64,000 bases of DNA from an uncultured Myxococcales bacterium (GTDB lineage Bacteria > Myxococcota > Myxococcia > Myxococcales > Myxococcaceae). The position numbers were made by a program, and so were the translations under genes. Location: positions 454,067-518,066 of the forward strand of contig CALJKW010000022.1 of the NCBI GenBank assembly GCA_937980205.1. Reading direction: 5' to 3'. Positions 41,611 to 50,019 of the stretch are shown piece after piece (position 1 is the first letter of the stretch; each line of letters begins with the position of its first letter). The notes under the pieces were generated by a model that did no database searches, was not told the DNA's origin, and saw only the letters and a program-made list of their open reading frames with translations.

Positions 41611-44600
41611 TCAGCTCGACGCGCCCTGCCCGAACGCCCACTGCGTGAACAGCCCGATGAGGTCGTTGCTGAACCGCATGCGCAGCCGGCCGTTCATCTG
41701 CTCCAGCGCCGGCCCCGCGCTCGCGCCGCTGCCGGCGGAGAGGTGATCGAAGGTCTTGCAGAGCGCGTTGATCGACGCGAGCAGGCCCGGGCCGCGGCCG
41801 TTCGGGTCGGCCGGCAGGCCCGCCTCGACGGCCGCGACCGCCGCCGCCGTGCCGAGGCGGTTGAGCCGGTTCGTGAGCAAGAGCCCCGCGGCGTGGAAGC
41901 GCTCGTCCTCGGACGTGGGCTCTCCCGGCGGCGGCCGCTTCTCGGGAGCGCCGGCCGCCTCGGCGAGGCCGAGCATCAGCGCGAGCTCGCACAGCTCGCG
42001 CAGCGCGGCCCGCGGCAGGCCGAGGTCGCGCGCGAACGCCATGCTCAGGATGGCCGTGTTCACCGCGTGCACCAGCGTGCCGGTGTCGCCCGGCTGCCAG
42101 CGCGCGACCCCCAGGAACTTCGAGTGGCCCTCGAAGACGATGCGCGTCCACTCCTCGAGCGACGCGTCGGCCGAGGAGATCGACAGCGCGCTGCCGCGCT
42201 TGAGCGATTCCTTCTGCGCGTGCAGCCAGCGCACCAGCCAGCCGAAGATCTCCTTCGAGCGCGCCGTCGGGTCGGCCGGCGCCGGAGCGTCGAACACCGG
42301 CATCAGCGGCTGGCCCGACCACGTCAGCGCCTTGATGTGCGGCAGCCGCTCGTGCCGGCCTTCGGGGTCGAACGCGCGCAGGATGAACGCGCGGTACTCG
42401 GCCAGCGGCAGCGACGCCTCGACGAGAAAGCCTTTCAGGTCCCGCGTCTGCAGCGCCGCGGTGACCGCCGGAGCGACCGCGTCGTGGAACGGCGCGAAGC
42501 TCACCGGCGTGCCGTTGACGGTCGGCACCGGGTCGACCACGAGCTGCACGCGGCCGTCCTGGGTGAGCAGCTGCCGCATGCCTCCGCGGAACTGCTCGAT
42601 GGCCGCGTCGAGCAGGCCTCCGCCGACGTCGACCGTCGTCGCGGCGCGGGCGAGCAGCGCGAGATCGAGGCACAGCCGCGCCATGAGGTGCACGCGGCGA
42701 TCGCCGACCGCCTTGCCTTCGAACGCCGGCTGCTCGGCCGAGACCGGCCGCGTGCCCGAGAGCGCCGCGCGCGCCGCGGAGATCACCTCGTCGCCCTGCG
42801 ACTTGTCGGCCGCCGTGCGCTCGAGCAGCGCGTGCGCCGCCTCGCTGCGCGAGCGCGACAGACCCTCGACGACGTTCAGCTTCGCGTCGACGACCTTCTT
42901 CTTGTTCAGCAGCGACGGCTTCTGCAGCAGGACCTTGTCGATCTCCGCCACCGCCGCCTCGCGGCCGCAGTCGAGCAGCGCGGACCAGAAGCGCGACCGC
43001 TCGGCCGCGGGCTTCGCCTCGAAGCCGGGGTCGTGCATGAGCCGCTGCAACAGCTCGAAGCCGCGCTGGCCGCCCAGCTCTCCGACGAGCTCGATGGCGC
43101 GCTTGCGGACCTCTTCGGTCTTGTCGCCCATGCTGCCCTCGAGCAGCGAGAGCGCGTCGACGCCGCGGGCCTTCGCCCGCCCGGCGAGCACCTCGCACTG
43201 CAGCGCCACGTCGCGCTTGCCGATGAGCGTCTGGAACACGCGCGTGCGCTCGCTCACCTGGCTCTTCTCGAGCGCGAAGCACAGCGCAGCGACGTTGCGC
43301 AGCTTCGGAGTGCCCTCGAGCCGCACGCACACGATCGACGGATCGGCCGGCAGCGCGTACGCGAGCGCCTCGGCGAACAGGTCCTGCACCGGGCCCGGGT
43401 CGCTGGCCTCGAGCGCGTCGGCGAGCATCGGCCCCGCACGCGGGCCCAGCCGCCCCAGCCACGACCGCAGGCCGGCGGTGTCGCCGGGCAGGCCCGAGCG
43501 CAGGTGCTCGACCAGCCAGGCCATGCGCAGCGGGCTGTGCAGCTCGGCGGTCACCGCGTTGACGAAGCGGTGCTCGCGCCCGGGCCGCGCCTCGGCGCGA
43601 TCGATGATTCGCGCGATGGCCTGGTGATCGTCCGACAGCACGGCGGCGTCGAGCGTGCCGGCGAGCGCCTCGGTCACCGACCAGGGCAGCGTGCGCGAGA
43701 AGTCGCACAGCCGGCCGATCACCGCCGGCAGCTTGCGCAACAGGTACGCCGAGCGGTCCGAGCGCAGCGACTCGCGCAGCGCGTGCCGAATCGGCTCGGC
43801 GCCGACGTTCTGCTGCGACCACGTGCGCACCTGCGGAGCCGCGGCCGGCGCCATGGTCCCCGGCGGCGGCGTGGGGCCGCTGCCCGGCTGCGCCGGAGGG
43901 AACGTCGGCATCGACGGCCGCGCGTCGGGCACCGGCAGCTGCGACCACGAGGGACGCTCGCGCGGCCCGGCGGGCGGCGGCTCGGCGGCGACCGGCACGC
44001 CCGTCGCGATGGGCACCGCGACCGGCACCTGCGCGTGCGGCTGCGTCTTGGCCTGCACGCCCTGCAGCCCCAGCGGCACCTCGGGCTGCGTCTTCACCGG
44101 GATGGCGGGCTGCGGCGAGAGCATCGGCGCCGCGGGCTGCACCGGCGCGGCGGGCTGTGCAGTCACCGCGGGCTGGCGCGGGTTCGTGCGCGCGGCCTCG
44201 GTCATCATCTTGTCGATGACGCCCGGCGACTTCGCGTCGGAGCGAGAGCCCGTCGTCGCGCTGCGGTCGGCGGACGAGCCGGACGGCGAGCGCGAGCCGT
44301 GATCCGACGGCTCGGGGTCGTTGCTGCCGGGGCCCGAGGCGCCGCCCGACGCGACGCCGCGCTGCACGCCGCCTTCCGGGTTCGCGGCCTGGTATGCCGC
44401 CACGAGCGCGGCGATCTGCGACGTCGTCGCCGGAGTTCCCTCGTGCGTGATGTACGCCTCGAGCGCGTCGCGCATCTCGAGGCACGACTGGAAGCGCTTC
44501 GCCGGGTCCTTCGACATCGCCCTCGAGACGATGTCGAGCAGGTTGTCGGGCAGATCGAGCCGGTGCTTGAGCAGCGGCGTCGGCTCTTCCTGCAAGATCG

Positions 44601-45411
44601 CGGTGATCAGCGCGACGTCCGTCGCCTGGCCGTAGGGCCGCTTGCCGCTGAGCGTCTGGTAGAGCACGACGCCCAGCGCGTAGATGTCGACGCGGTGGTC
44701 GATGTTCCGCCCTTTGATCTGCTCGGGCGGCATGTACGCGATCTTCCCTTTGAGCGACCCGACCTTCGAGCGGTTGTCCTCGGTCGTGGCCTTCGCGACG
44801 CCGAAGTCGAGCATCTTCACGCCGCCGATGCGCGACAGCATGATGTTCTCGGGGCTGACGTCGCGGTGGACGAGGCGGGTGATCTCTCCGCCGCCCGGTG
44901 GCACGAACTCGTGCGCGTAGGCGAGGCCCTCGCACGCGAGCGAGATGATGCGCGCGGCGAGCGTCGGCGAGATCGGGTTGCCCGAGCGGATCGCCCAGCG
45001 CAGCACCTGCCGAAGGTTCGCGCCCTCGACGTACTCCATGGTGAGGAAGTAGTTGCCGTCGGCCTCGCCGAAGTCGAAGACGTGCACGATGTTCGGGTGG
45101 TCGAGCTGCGCGGCGAGCCGCGCCTCGGCCAGGAACATCTTCACGTAGACCTCGTTGTCCGCCAGCTGCGGGAGGATCTTCTTCAGGACGACGAGCTTCT
45201 CGAAGCCGCCCGGGCCCGCGACCTTCGCGAGGTACACCTCGGCCATGCCCCCCGTAGCGAGCTTTCGCACGACGGTGTAGCGACCGATGGTGACCAGACT
45301 GCCCCCGCGTTTACCTACGAATACCCCGTAGCTCCAGCCGAACGTAGTCGAGGGTGTACCCGGGAGCGGAGGCTTTCGTGACCGCGTCGAGGAACCCCGC
45401 AGACCCTTCAC
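41611..45411 (-). CDS. Ser/Thr kinase fused to HEAT-like repeats and a degenerate HD-GYP-type domain
   Basis: A very large kinase of about 1230-1266 residues. The Hanks domain (about 45-315) has ATGGMAEV, LVVLKKI, catalytic HRDVSPEN (Ser replacing the usual Lys, common in this phylum) and LDFGVAK. A Pro/Ala/Gln linker of about 250 residues follows, then HEAT-like helical repeats (VRKRAIELVGELGG region). A C-terminal region resembles HD-GYP proteins (HAVNTAILSMAFARDLGL) but has LMLGLAE where the catalytic HD should be. The only ordinary start codon is GTG at 45411, inside the methyltransferase gene; homology to other kinases begins at 45294, so a CTG at 45297 after GGGGGC is a plausible true start. 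Confidence 0.88.
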   Translation of the reverse strand: MKGLRGSSTRSRKPPLPGTPSTTFGWSYGVFVGKRGGSLVTIGRYTVVRKLATGGMAEVYLAKVAGPGGFEKLVVLKKILPQLADNEVYVKMFLAEARLAAQLDHPNIVHVFDFGEADGNYFLTMEYVEGANLRQVLRWAIRSGNPISPTLAARIISLACEGLAYAHEFVPPGGGEITRLVHRDVSPENIMLSRIGGVKMLDFGVAKATTEDNRSKVGSLKGKIAYMPPEQIKGRNIDHRVDIYALGVVLYQTLSGKRPYGQATDVALITAILQEEPTPLLKHRLDLPDNLLDIVSRAMSKDPAKRFQSCLEMRDALEAYITHEGTPATTSQIAALVAAYQAANPEGGVQRGVASGGASGPGSNDPEPSDHGSRSPSGSSADRSATTGSRSDAKSPGVIDKMMTEAARTNPRQPAVTAQPAAPVQPAAPMLSPQPAIPVKTQPEVPLGLQGVQAKTQPHAQVPVAVPIATGVPVAAEPPPAGPRERPSWSQLPVPDARPSMPTFPPAQPGSGPTPPPGTMAPAAAPQVRTWSQQNVGAEPIRHALRESLRSDRSAYLLRKLPAVIGRLCDFSRTLPWSVTEALAGTLDAAVLSDDHQAIARIIDRAEARPGREHRFVNAVTAELHSPLRMAWLVEHLRSGLPGDTAGLRSWLGRLGPRAGPMLADALEASDPGPVQDLFAEALAYALPADPSIVCVRLEGTPKLRNVAALCFALEKSQVSERTRVFQTLIGKRDVALQCEVLAGRAKARGVDALSLLEGSMGDKTEEVRKRAIELVGELGGQRGFELLQRLMHDPGFEAKPAAERSRFWSALLDCGREAAVAEIDKVLLQKPSLLNKKKVVDAKLNVVEGLSRSRSEAAHALLERTAADKSQGDEVISAARAALSGTRPVSAEQPAFEGKAVGDRRVHLMARLCLDLALLARAATTVDVGGGLLDAAIEQFRGGMRQLLTQDGRVQLVVDPVPTVNGTPVSFAPFHDAVAPAVTAALQTRDLKGFLVEASLPLAEYRAFILRAFDPEGRHERLPHIKALTWSGQPLMPVFDAPAPADPTARSKEIFGWLVRWLHAQKESLKRGSALSISSADASLEEWTRIVFEGHSKFLGVARWQPGDTGTLVHAVNTAILSMAFARDLGLPRAALRELCELALMLGLAEAAGAPEKRPPPGEPTSEDERFHAAGLLLTNRLNRLGTAAAVAAVEAGLPADPNGRGPGLLASINALCKTFDHLSAGSGASAGPALEQMNGRLRMRFSNDLIGLFTQWAFGQGASS

Positions 45412-46054
45412 CGAGAAGATCGGCCACCGTGCGCAGCGTCACGTGTGCGATGAACGTGCGGAAGCTCTGCGCATCGGGGAACGGCGTCGGCGCGTCCTTG
45501 AGCCAGGCCTTCGGCTCTGCGAAGCCGGCCGCGGCGAGGCGCTTGAGCGAGCCCTCCGCCGTCGCGAAGTAGGTCGGATACTCGACGCCTTCGCGCCTCA
45601 GGATGCTCATCGCCAGCTCGAGGTGCTTCTTCAGGTTGCCGAAGCCGCCGCACTGCGCGTGCAGCCGGCCGCCGGGCTTCAGCGCGCGGTACACGCCGCG
45701 GAAGAGGGCGTCGTGGTCCTTCACCCAGTGGAAGGTCGCGGTGCTGAAGACGACGTCTGCGACGTGGTCGAGGGTGAGGTTGCCGAGATCGGCCTGGTGG
45801 AACGTGATGCGGTCGCCGAACCGCGCGAGGTTCTCGCGCGCCTTCTCGAGCATCGCGGGGCTCACGTCGAGCGCGAGGATGCGCCCGCGCGGCAGCCTCT
45901 CGGCGAGCACCGCGGTGAGGCGCCCGCTGCCGCAGCCGGCGTCGATGACGGTCTCGTCGCCGCGCAACTCGAGGCTCTGCAGCACGTCGAGGCCCCAGCG
46001 GAACTGGGGCTCGGAGATCTGGTGGTAGACGTCCGCGTTCCAGTCGGTGCTCAT
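45311..46054 (-). CDS. Class I SAM-dependent methyltransferase (trans-aconitate methyltransferase-like)
   Basis: A 247-residue methyltransferase with SAM-binding motif I (VIDAGCGSGRLT), acidic residue of motif II (ALDVSPAML), and post-motif blocks ADVVFSTATFHWVKDHDALF and ALKPGGRLHAQCGG. Overall it is like Tam (trans-aconitate 2-methyltransferase). The opening WNADVYHQISEPQFRWG is typical of that group; the true substrate is unconfirmed. GGAGGAC about 7 bases upstream fixes the ATG at 46054. Its 3' end overlaps the only standard start codon of the downstream kinase by 101 bases. Confidence 0.9.
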   Translation of the reverse strand: MSTDWNADVYHQISEPQFRWGLDVLQSLELRGDETVIDAGCGSGRLTAVLAERLPRGRILALDVSPAMLEKARENLARFGDRITFHQADLGNLTLDHVADVVFSTATFHWVKDHDALFRGVYRALKPGGRLHAQCGGFGNLKKHLELAMSILRREGVEYPTYFATAEGSLKRLAAAGFAEPKAWLKDAPTPFPDAQSFRTFIAHVTLRTVADLLGEGSAGFLDAVTKASAPGYTLDYVRLELRGIRR

Positions 46055-46157
46055 GGTCGGGTCCTCCGGAGTACACGCTCCGCGCGCGTCGTGAACTGCG
46101 CCAGCACCGGCCAAGAGCGGGGTGCGCGCGGCGCCGTACTCCTGCGGCCCCGGCGGC

Positions 46158-46610
46158 TCAAAACGGAGCTCCTTCGGCGGTGAGCAGCGTGAGCGGGTGC
46201 ACGGGCCTGCCGTCGGCGACGTAGCGCAGCGCCTCGACGACCTCGCTGCCGCGCAGCGAGAGCGCGCGTGCTTCGTCGAGCGTGTACCAGCGCGCCTGCG
46301 CCGAGTGCTCGTCGGCCTCGCGCTTGAGCACCACGTTCGCCGTGGCCGGTCGCGCCGCGAAGATGACGCGCAGCCGCGCCGTGCCGTCGGGCATCGGGGT
46401 GTGCTCGACGCGGATGATGCCGGTGAGCTCGACCTCGAGGCCGGCCTCTTCCTTCGTCTCGCGAAGGGCGCCCTGGAGGAAGGTCTCTCCGGCCTCGACG
46501 CGGCCGGCGGGCAGGTACCAGTGTCTGGTGTCGACCTCCTGGACCAGCGCGAAGCGATCCTGGTGGGAGACGACGACGAGGGCGTAGCAGCGCGTGGCGA
46601 TCGACGGCAC
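46158..46610 (-). CDS. Nudix hydrolase
   Basis: A 150-residue single-domain Nudix protein. The box runs GRVEAGETFLQGALRETKEE followed by AGLEV, matching G-x5-E-x7-R-E-U-x-E-E-x-G-U in full, so Mg2+-dependent hydrolysis of a nucleoside diphosphate derivative is expected. The preceding HWYLPAGRVE and following VIFAARPATANVVLKREADEHSAQARWYTLDE are typical. The specific substrate is unknown. It lies downstream of the hexanucleotide hairpin array. Confidence 0.93.
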   Translation of the reverse strand: MPSIATRCYALVVVSHQDRFALVQEVDTRHWYLPAGRVEAGETFLQGALRETKEEAGLEVELTGIIRVEHTPMPDGTARLRVIFAARPATANVVLKREADEHSAQARWYTLDEARALSLRGSEVVEALRYVADGRPVHPLTLLTAEGAPF

Positions 46611-46625
46611 TGATGGGGTTTTAAC

Positions 46626-46710
46626 GTGAACGTGAACGTGAACGTGAACGTGAACGTCTTTGACCAGCGCTCGAACTGACGTCCACGTCCACGTCCACGT
46701 CCACGTTCAC
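46626..46710. repeat. Inverted arrays of a hexanucleotide repeat
   Basis: Five tandem GTGAAC units (46626-46655) face five inverted units, four GTCCAC and one GTTCAC (46681-46710), across a 25-base spacer. In minus-strand RNA the arms read GUGAAC plus GUGGAC units against GUUCAC units and can pair along 30 bases, with G-U wobbles at the variant positions. The array begins 5 bases after the stop of the PG-binding gene and ends before the Nudix gene, where a transcription terminator or processing site would be expected. Confidence 0.9.
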
Positions 46711-46715
46711 GATGG

Positions 46716-48146
46716 CTACTTCGGCACGAAGATCTTCAGCCCGGTGCGCCCATTGTTCGTCGTGAACCGTTCGATGAAGTCGCTCGAGGTGGTGTGCCCG
46801 TCGCCCCACGTGATCGCCGTGTGACCGAAGCGCTGGCCGAGCGTGGTGGACGTCCGCTCCCAGGTGAGGATCAGGCCGGGAATCTTCAGCGCCTTCGACA
46901 GCGGCATGTGCACCTGCTTGAACTTCGAGCGGGGCAGGTTGTCGTCGATCTGGTTGCCGTTGCCGCCGACGAAGATGCCGTACGTGCGCTGAATCGCCGC
47001 GCTGACGCCGGCGGCGCAGCGGCCGAGGCTGTTGAAGCCGCCCATGCTCATCGCGACGCTGCGGCTGTTGCGCACCAGGCGCTTCATCGACGGCGACGCG
47101 TGAACGCCGAGCGACTTCTTCATCACCTCGAGGTCGCGCGCGCCGATCTTCCCGTCGACCTTCAGGCGGTGCTTCTTCTCGAACGCGCGGACCGCGCGGG
47201 CGGTGCGCTCGTCGAACGTGCCGTCGGCCTTCACGCGCTTGAAGCCGAGCTTCCTCAGCACCTGCTCGCTCTTCTTCACCGCGGCCGAGCGCTCGCCGAG
47301 CTCCTGCGCCGGCGACGTCGGGCCGTTCGCGTACACGTACGACTTCTTCAGCGCGCTCCAGGTCGCGGTGTCGACGCGGCCGGTCGCCTCGAGCCCCGAG
47401 CGGCGCTGGAACGCGCGCACGGCGCCCGCGGTGCGCTCGTCGAACGTGCCGTCGGTGCGCGACGGGTCGTAGCCGGCGGCCTTCAGCCGCGCCTGAATGT
47501 TCTTCACCGCGCGGCCCTTCACGCCCTCTCCGACGCCGGGCAGCCCGTCGAACGTCTTCGCCACGGCCTGCGCGGTGGCGGCGTCGAGGCGGCGGTGCTG
47601 CTTCGTCGGCTTCACGCGCGAGTGGTAGGGGTTGTGGCGCAGGCCGTCGACGGCCTTCTCGAGCGCGGCGCGCACGCTCGCGGTCAGCGCGCCGCCCTTC
47701 ACGGTCGAGCCCTCGTCGGCGCGGAACGCCTTGATGGCCGCCGCGGTCTGCGCGTCCATCGTCTGGTCGACGGTGCCCGGGTCGTAGCCGAGCAGCTTCA
47801 GGTTCCGCTCGGCGTTCTGAATCGCCGAGTGTCTGTCGCCCGAGGTGAACGTCGGGCCCTTGCGCTGCGCCGCCGTGGGCGCGCCGCGGCCGGGCCGCTC
47901 GAGCGACTCCCACGTGCGCGGACCGGCGACGCCGTCGGCCGCGAGGCCCGCGCCGGCCTGGAAGCGCTCGAGCGCCGCCGCGGTGAGCGGGCCGAAGATG
48001 CCGTCGAGCGGGCCGGGACGAACGCCGCGCTGCTCGAGCAGCCGCTGCAGCCGCGCCACCGCGGGACCGCGCGCGCCCTCGCGCAAGAGGGGGTCGTTGT
48101 TGCGCTGCTGCTTCGAGGTGCGGGCCGCGGCGACGGAGAGGGTCAT
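46716..48146 (-). CDS. Protein with multiple peptidoglycan-binding domains and a Cys/His C-terminal domain
   Basis: A 476-residue protein with four PG_binding_1-type units: about 20-85 (LREGARGPAVARLQRLLEQRG), about 105-165, about 210-270 (IQARLKAAGYDPSRTDGTFDERTAGAVRAFQRRSG) and about 285-345. The units carry the xDGxFGxxTxxAVxxFQ pattern. The last 130 residues contain GRCAAGVSAAI and FGHTAITWGDG, suggesting a CHAP- or NlpC-like Cys/His fold, possibly a wall amidase or endopeptidase. No signal peptide is visible, so export by a specialised route or release by lysis is implied. It is followed by the hexanucleotide hairpin. Confidence 0.82.
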   Translation of the reverse strand: MTLSVAAARTSKQQRNNDPLLREGARGPAVARLQRLLEQRGVRPGPLDGIFGPLTAAALERFQAGAGLAADGVAGPRTWESLERPGRGAPTAAQRKGPTFTSGDRHSAIQNAERNLKLLGYDPGTVDQTMDAQTAAAIKAFRADEGSTVKGGALTASVRAALEKAVDGLRHNPYHSRVKPTKQHRRLDAATAQAVAKTFDGLPGVGEGVKGRAVKNIQARLKAAGYDPSRTDGTFDERTAGAVRAFQRRSGLEATGRVDTATWSALKKSYVYANGPTSPAQELGERSAAVKKSEQVLRKLGFKRVKADGTFDERTARAVRAFEKKHRLKVDGKIGARDLEVMKKSLGVHASPSMKRLVRNSRSVAMSMGGFNSLGRCAAGVSAAIQRTYGIFVGGNGNQIDDNLPRSKFKQVHMPLSKALKIPGLILTWERTSTTLGQRFGHTAITWGDGHTTSSDFIERFTTNNGRTGLKIFVPK

Positions 48147-48216
48147 GATGCGCTCCGGTAGAGCAGGGGCCCTGCCAACGGCCGAACGCCGGCGCTCCGC
48201 GCGGTTGCGCGTGTCC

Positions 48217-48260
48217 CACCTGTCACGGCGGGTTCACCTGTCACTTCCGGTTTTCAGGTG
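48217..48260. promoter_or_regulatory. CACCTG half-site cluster upstream of the PG-binding gene
   Basis: CACCTGTCAC occurs twice as a direct repeat (48217-48226 and 48235-48244), 18 bp apart, followed by the inverted half-site CAGGTG at 48255-48260. A related pair, ACCTG-N7-CAGGT, lies at 48706-48722 in front of serA. The cluster is 70-115 bp upstream of the minus-strand PG-binding gene, a usual place for an activator. Confidence 0.35.
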
Positions 48261-48649
48261 GGTGCGAAGACGCCGAGCAGGCGGTCGCGCGGATCAGCGG
48301 GGTACTGCCGCCCGCCGAAGCCCATCACCGCCTCGGTGCCTGCCGCGTACTTCAGCACCGCGCCCGGAGGCGCCGCGCGCACGTCGGAGATCGGCAGCGC
48401 ACGCAGCTGCAGGTCGAGCCGCTTCACCCAGTCCTGCACCGACTCGTCGGGGCCCGCGCGCGACGCGAGCTTGAGCAGCTCCATCATCTGCTGCTTCGCG
48501 CGGCGCGAGAGCGCCACCTTCCGCTCGAAGCGGCGCACGCTGCGCGCGCGAATCTTCGGCAGCGGAGCGGGCTCTTTCAACTGGTCGAGCGCTGCGCTGA
48601 TCGCATCGCGCAGCTCGGAAGGCATCTCGTGCATGGCGCCGGGGAGCAT
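48254..48649 (-). CDS. Hypothetical protein
   Basis: About 131 residues, soluble and rich in Ala, Arg and Leu, with helices SELRDAISAALDQL and RRAKQQMMELLKLASRAGPDESVQDWVKRLDLQL and a short C-terminal beta part (AVLKYAAGTEAVMGFGGRQYP). I do not recognise a family. Candidate ATGs are at 48649 (AGGG about 9 bases upstream), 48634 and 48625. Frame coherence and a composition unlike the opposite strand support a real gene, but confidence is moderate. It is divergent from serA. Confidence 0.6.
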   Translation of the reverse strand: MLPGAMHEMPSELRDAISAALDQLKEPAPLPKIRARSVRRFERKVALSRRAKQQMMELLKLASRAGPDESVQDWVKRLDLQLRALPISDVRAAPPGAVLKYAAGTEAVMGFGGRQYPADPRDRLLGVFAPT

Positions 48650-48737
48650 CAGCAAACGCCCTGCCGCTCGCCTTACGAGAATCTGCGCGCGGTTATCGGG
48701 CCGCCACCTGTCGCGCGCAGGTTGCTGTCGCCCTTCG

Positions 48738-48766
48738 TTGACATGCCCGGTACGCCTGCTACTGGA
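48738..48766 (+). promoter_or_regulatory. Candidate housekeeping promoter of serA
   Basis: A perfect -35 hexamer TTGACA (48738-48743) is followed 16 bases later by a poor -10 hexamer (TACTGG, 48760-48765). Transcription would then start only a few bases before the serA ATG, implying a very short leader. Confidence 0.35.
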
Positions 48767-48776
48767 CGGAACCGCC

Positions 48777-49985
48777 ATGAAGGTGCTGCTGCTCGAGAAC
48801 ATTCATCCGGTGGGCCAACAGCTGCTCGAGTCGGAGGGTTTCCAGGTCGAGCGCGTCGACTCCGCGCTGAAGGAAGACGAGCTCGTCGCGCGCATCGGCG
48901 ACTTCGACCTCGTCGGCATTCGCAGCAAGACCAAGGTGACCCCGAAGGTGCTGGAGGCCACGAAGCGCCTCATCGGCATCGGAGCGTTCTGCATCGGCAC
49001 GAATCAGATCTCGCTCGGCACGGCGCTCAAGCGCGGCGTCTGCGTGTTCAACGCTCCGTTCTCGAACACGCGCTCGGTCGCCGAGCTCGTGCTCGCGGAG
49101 ATCGTGATGCTCTCGCGCCAGCTCGGCGATCGCTCGCGCGAGGTGCACACCGGCGCGTGGAAGAAGGTGGCCACCGGCAGCCGCGAGGTGCGCGGCAAGA
49201 CGCTCGGCATCGTCGGCTACGGCCACATCGGCACGCAGGTCGGGCTGCTCGCCGAGTTCTTCGGCATGCGCGTGCTGTACTTCGACGTCGCCTCGAAGCT
49301 GCCGCTCGGGAACGTGAAGAGCGAGCCGACGCTCGAGAAGGTGCTCGAGCAGTCGGACTTCGTGACGCTGCACGTGCCCGAGACTCCGCAGACTCAAGGG
49401 ATGATCGGCGCGAAGCAGCTTGCGCAGATGAAGAAGGGCGCGTGCCTGCTCAACCTGAGCCGCGGCACCGTCGTCGATCTCGACGCGCTCGCCGCGGCGA
49501 TCAAGTCGAAGCACCTCGCCGGCGCCGCCGTCGACGTGTACCCCGAGGAGCCCGAGGGGAACGTGGATCAGGGGTTCTCGAGCCCGCTGCAGGGCCTGCC
49601 GAACGTGATCCTCACGCCGCACATCGGCGGCTCGACGATCGAGGCGCAGGAGGCCATCGGCCGCGAGGTCGCCGCCTCGCTCGTCCGCTTCGTGAAGACC
49701 GGCGCGAGCACCGGCAGCGTGAACTTTCCGCACGTCGAGCTGGCGCCCACGCCGGGGACGTCGCGCGTCGTGCACGTGCACCAGAACGTGCCGGGCGTGC
49801 TCCGCGACGTGAACCGAATCGTGTCGGATCAGAACGCGAACATCCACGCGCAGCTGCTCTCGACGAACGCCGACATCGGGTACCTGATCATGGATCTCGA
49901 TCAGCCCGTCGCGGCGCAGGTCTGCGCGGCGATGTCGAAGCTGCCGACGACGCTGTCGGCGCGCGCGGTCGGAAATCGAGGCTGA
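48777..49985 (+). CDS. serA: D-3-phosphoglycerate dehydrogenase
   Basis: A 402-residue enzyme catalysing the first step of serine synthesis, NAD-dependent oxidation of 3-phosphoglycerate. The substrate domain begins MKVLLLENIHPVG. The NAD fold has GYGHIGTQVG. Catalytic Arg (NLSRGTVVD), Glu (PEEPEGN region) and His (LTPHIGGST) are present. A C-terminal ACT domain (VHQNVPGVLRDVNRIVSDQNANI) would bind serine for feedback control, as in E. coli SerA of about 410 residues. It stands alone on the plus strand between two minus-strand genes. Confidence 0.95.
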   Translation: MKVLLLENIHPVGQQLLESEGFQVERVDSALKEDELVARIGDFDLVGIRSKTKVTPKVLEATKRLIGIGAFCIGTNQISLGTALKRGVCVFNAPFSNTRSVAELVLAEIVMLSRQLGDRSREVHTGAWKKVATGSREVRGKTLGIVGYGHIGTQVGLLAEFFGMRVLYFDVASKLPLGNVKSEPTLEKVLEQSDFVTLHVPETPQTQGMIGAKQLAQMKKGACLLNLSRGTVVDLDALAAAIKSKHLAGAAVDVYPEEPEGNVDQGFSSPLQGLPNVILTPHIGGSTIEAQEAIGREVAASLVRFVKTGASTGSVNFPHVELAPTPGTSRVVHVHQNVPGVLRDVNRIVSDQNANIHAQLLSTNADIGYLIMDLDQPVAAQVCAAMSKLPTTLSARAVGNRG

Positions 49986-50019
49986 GCGTCCGCCGCTCCC
50001 CTGAGCGGCCCTCGAGCGC

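Noticed and set aside
40789..45381. A 1530-codon open frame on the plus strand opposite the two kinase genes
   Set aside because: The translation is Arg/Ala/His-rich without motifs, while the minus strand encodes clear kinases with intact catalytic residues; it is an artefact of GC-rich codon use.
46626..46710. CRISPR or telomere-like repeat
   Set aside because: Units are 6 bp, directly abutting and arranged as one inverted pair; there are no spacers.
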